Under the pieces are notes generated by a model. The model had not been told where the DNA came from and did no database searches. It saw only the letters and a list, made by a program, of their open reading frames with translations. Both the position numbers and the translations under genes were made by a program. Shown in pieces: positions 7,164-8,528 of a stretch of 8,528 nt of DNA. Origin of the DNA: Chloroflexota bacterium. Its GTDB lineage: Bacteria > Chloroflexota > Anaerolineae > Anaerolineales > Anaerolineaceae. Each line of letters starts with the position of its first letter. Positions within the stretch are counted from its first letter, which is position 1. The stretch lies in contig JAJUJY010000172.1 of NCBI GenBank assembly GCA_029265085.1, positions 1 to 8,528 of the forward strand, read 5' to 3'.

Positions 7164-7603
7164 CCACGAATCAAACGAACCCAAAAGCACAACCCAAGGC
7201 TCAGCCGAAGGGTTCACCCAAAGGACAGCCTACACAACAGAAAAAAGGCGCCCAGCCAGCTTCTGCCAAATCCAAAGGGGCTAGCCCAAAAACGAAAGGC
7301 AAAGGAGGGCAGGCACCGCTGCCAGTATTTTTGGAGACGGTGTATGGACTTTCCTTCTATTTGTTGATCATGGTGGACCTGGCTGTTGCCGGAGTTTCCT
7401 ATTTTGCCGGGGCGAAAATGACCGATATTCTGCTGCGGGTAGGCCTGACAACCCTGGTGATGGGAGCGATCCTGGCGGCTTTTGCATGGCGCGTGATGGT
7501 TGGCGCAGTGCAAACGATGGAAGCGGTTCAGGATGATGCAAAAAAGCAAGCTCAAACCAAAACTCAGGCAAACCAGACGCCTCAGATGGTCAGAGAAGGG
7601 TAA
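7160..7603 (+). CDS. Unrecognised small two-helix membrane protein (orf147) between flhF and fliA
   Basis: I do not recognise this 147-residue protein. The first 50 residues are low-complexity and strongly basic: eleven Lys and no Asp or Glu before Glu59, rich in Pro, Gln, Ala and Gly, with four tandem PKxx units at residues 8-23. Two predicted membrane helices follow, about 61-84 (containing Asp73) and 91-114, separated by a short loop. The last 30 residues are hydrophilic and Gln/Lys-rich. Positive charge at both ends suggests both termini face the cytoplasm. ATG 7160 overlaps the flhF stop in an ATGA junction, with AAAGGA at 7146-7151 at good spacing, so it is a real, translationally coupled gene. 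It occupies the position where flhG is usual and ends seven bases before fliA. A flagellar role is inferred from context only. It has no P-loop and is not FlhG. Confidence 0.85.
   Translation: MTTNQTNPKAQPKAQPKGSPKGQPTQQKKGAQPASAKSKGASPKTKGKGGQAPLPVFLETVYGLSFYLLIMVDLAVAGVSYFAGAKMTDILLRVGLTTLVMGAILAAFAWRVMVGAVQTMEAVQDDAKKQAQTKTQANQTPQMVREG
7181..7228 (+). repeat. Four tetrapeptide repeats (PKAQ, PKAQ, PKGS, PKGQ) in orf147
   Basis: Four consecutive 12-base units encode PKAQ, PKAQ, PKGS and PKGQ. The codons differ between units (for example CCA AAA GCA CAA against CCC AAG GCT CAG), so the repeat is seen in protein more than in DNA. This argues against a very recent DNA duplication. Confidence 0.7.
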
Positions 7604-7610
7604 GTAGATT

Positions 7611-8366
7611 ATGGTTGCGCGGATCGATACGGCTGCGGTGTGGGACCAATTCCTGGTGACGCGTTCTGCGGAATTGCGTGAGCAGTTGGTCTTGCAATCC
7701 GTTTCCCTGGTGCACTTCTTATTAGGCCGCCTGGGAATGACAACGGATATGGGCAGCGATTATGAAGACCTGGTTCACCAGGGACTGCTGGGACTGATTG
7801 ATGCGGTGGATCGCTTTGACCCGCACCAGGGAGCCAGTTTCAGTACCTATGCCAGCATGCGCATCCGTGGAAAAATTTTGGATTATCTGCGTGCCTCAGA
7901 TTGGATGTCTCGCTCGGCGCGCCAACGCGTTCGCTCCATCCAGAAGGCAATCTCGAATTTATGGCTGGAGTTAGGCCGAGAACCAGAAGAAGAGGAAATT
8001 GCCAGCAGTTTGGGGATCAGCGCGGCGGAAGTTCAGGCTGGTTTACGTGATTCGGACCGGATTATGCTTTCCCTGGATTCGGTTGTTGAAGTGGATCAAG
8101 ACGGGGAAGGGTCGCTGTATGAATGTGTCCGGGATGAAAAACAGGCTGATCCGGCTGATTTGCTGCTGGAAGAAGATCAAAAAGAGCATTTGATTTCGGC
8201 CTTAAAAAAGCTCTCAGAGCGCGAGCAGCAAATCCTGGCTTTGTATTATTACGAAAATCTAACATTGAAAGATATCGGGAAGGTTCTTGGCATTACCGAA
8301 TCAAGAGTCAGCCAGCTTCATTCCCGAGCCATCATGAACTTAAAGGCGGTATTAAGCCATGACTAG
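7611..8366 (+). CDS. fliA: Flagellar sigma factor sigma-28 (FliA/SigD/WhiG family)
   Basis: FliA directs RNA polymerase to late flagellar, motility and chemotaxis promoters and is normally held inactive by FlgM until the hook is complete. At 251 residues it is full length for the family. Region 2 spans about 28-97, with EDLVHQGLLGLIDAVDRFD (52-70), FSTYASMRIRGKILDYLR (77-94) and DW at 97-98. Region 3 is about 100-150 (LGREPEEEEIASSLGIS). Region 4 is about 195-248, with the helix-turn-helix LTLKDIGKVLGITESRVSQ at 217-235. One oddity is DWMSRSAR at 97-104, where the family typically has DWxPRSxR. ATG 7611 is preceded by AGAAGGG at 7594-7600, ten bases upstream, and starts seven bases after the orf147 stop. 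The 3' end overlaps the next gene by eight bases. No flgM is visible in the window. Confidence 0.95.
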   Translation: MVARIDTAAVWDQFLVTRSAELREQLVLQSVSLVHFLLGRLGMTTDMGSDYEDLVHQGLLGLIDAVDRFDPHQGASFSTYASMRIRGKILDYLRASDWMSRSARQRVRSIQKAISNLWLELGREPEEEEIASSLGISAAEVQAGLRDSDRIMLSLDSVVEVDQDGEGSLYECVRDEKQADPADLLLEEDQKEHLISALKKLSEREQQILALYYYENLTLKDIGKVLGITESRVSQLHSRAIMNLKAVLSHD

Positions 8367-8528
8367 TATTCCGAAAATTACGCTTGAAGATACTTTATAT
8401 CTGGTGCAATTAGCCCGTGAGACAGCCCAGGCGCAAGGCCGCCAGGCACAGGCCAGCCGTTTGACCCCTGTGTCTGAAGAAATGCGTACATTGGTCACGC
8501 GGACTCACCAACCAGCCCCATCTGCACC
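8359..8528 (+). CDS. Unrecognised protein overlapping fliA, 3' partial
   Basis: An open frame starts at ATG 8359, eight bases before the end of fliA, and runs to the window edge (56 full codons). It begins MTSIPKITLEDTL and continues as a hydrophilic, probably helical segment (LVQLARETAQAQGRQAQ), with no signal peptide or membrane helix in the visible part. AAAGGCGG at 8342-8349, nine bases upstream, is a good ribosome binding site, and the overlap points to coupling with fliA. I cannot assign it. The visible part does not look like FlgM, CheW or a flagellar hook/rod protein. Position suggests a motility-related product. Confidence 0.7.
   Translation, partial: MTSIPKITLEDTLYLVQLARETAQAQGRQAQASRLTPVSEEMRTLVTRTHQPAPSA

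Noticed and set aside
7160..7603. orf147 as a diverged FlhG or as SwrB/YlxF
   Set aside because: There is no P-loop or MinD-type motif, so it is not FlhG. SwrB has a single N-terminal membrane helix and lies after sigD, so the architecture and position differ.
1..8528. CRISPR array, tRNA/rRNA genes, insertion sequences or phage attachment sites
   Set aside because: No spaced direct repeats, RNA-gene sequence, transposase or terminal inverted repeats were seen; the window is almost fully occupied by flagellar and chemotaxis genes.

Overview
This window is one strand-uniform flagellar and chemotaxis block. Every gene I can support reads left to right on the + strand. It opens with the 3' part of a methyl-accepting chemotaxis receptor. 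A perfect terminator-like hairpin follows, then a run of tightly packed flagellar genes: fliR, flhB, flhA, flhF, an unrecognised small membrane protein (here orf147), fliA, and the start of a further unrecognised gene cut by the window end.

The organism is a flagellated bacterium with roughly balanced base composition (judged by eye, not computed). The order flhB-flhA-flhF-(x)-fliA resembles the large fla/che operons of Gram-positive-type lineages. The receptor style (a second HAMP-like segment before a long signalling domain) and the FliA style would also suit a Chloroflexota (Anaerolineae-like) genome. That lineage call is a weak inference; no rRNA or marker gene is present to settle it.

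Region by region: 1-1659 is the receptor; 1660-1883 is the only real intergenic stretch, with a terminator, a second GC-rich hairpin, an AT-rich dyad and weak promoter candidates; 1884-5841 encodes three membrane parts of the flagellar type III export gate (FliR, FlhB, FlhA); 5850-7163 encodes the SRP-type GTPase FlhF; 7160-7603 encodes orf147, with a lysine/proline/glutamine-rich tail and two predicted membrane helices; 7611-8366 encodes the flagellar sigma factor sigma-28; and 8359 to the end is the partial gene. From fliR onward the gaps are 16 bases or less, or the genes overlap, so this is most likely one transcript with translational coupling at the flhF/orf147 and fliA/orf8359 junctions.

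The genes form a logical unit. FlhA, FlhB and FliR (with FliP and FliQ encoded elsewhere) make the export channel. FlhF would control where or when the flagellum is built. FliA would switch on late flagellar and chemotaxis genes, probably including receptors like the one at the left edge. The less ordinary part is the segment after flhA. FlhF carries substitutions in conserved SRP-GTPase motifs, the usual partner gene flhG does not follow it, and a small membrane protein of unknown function takes that position.
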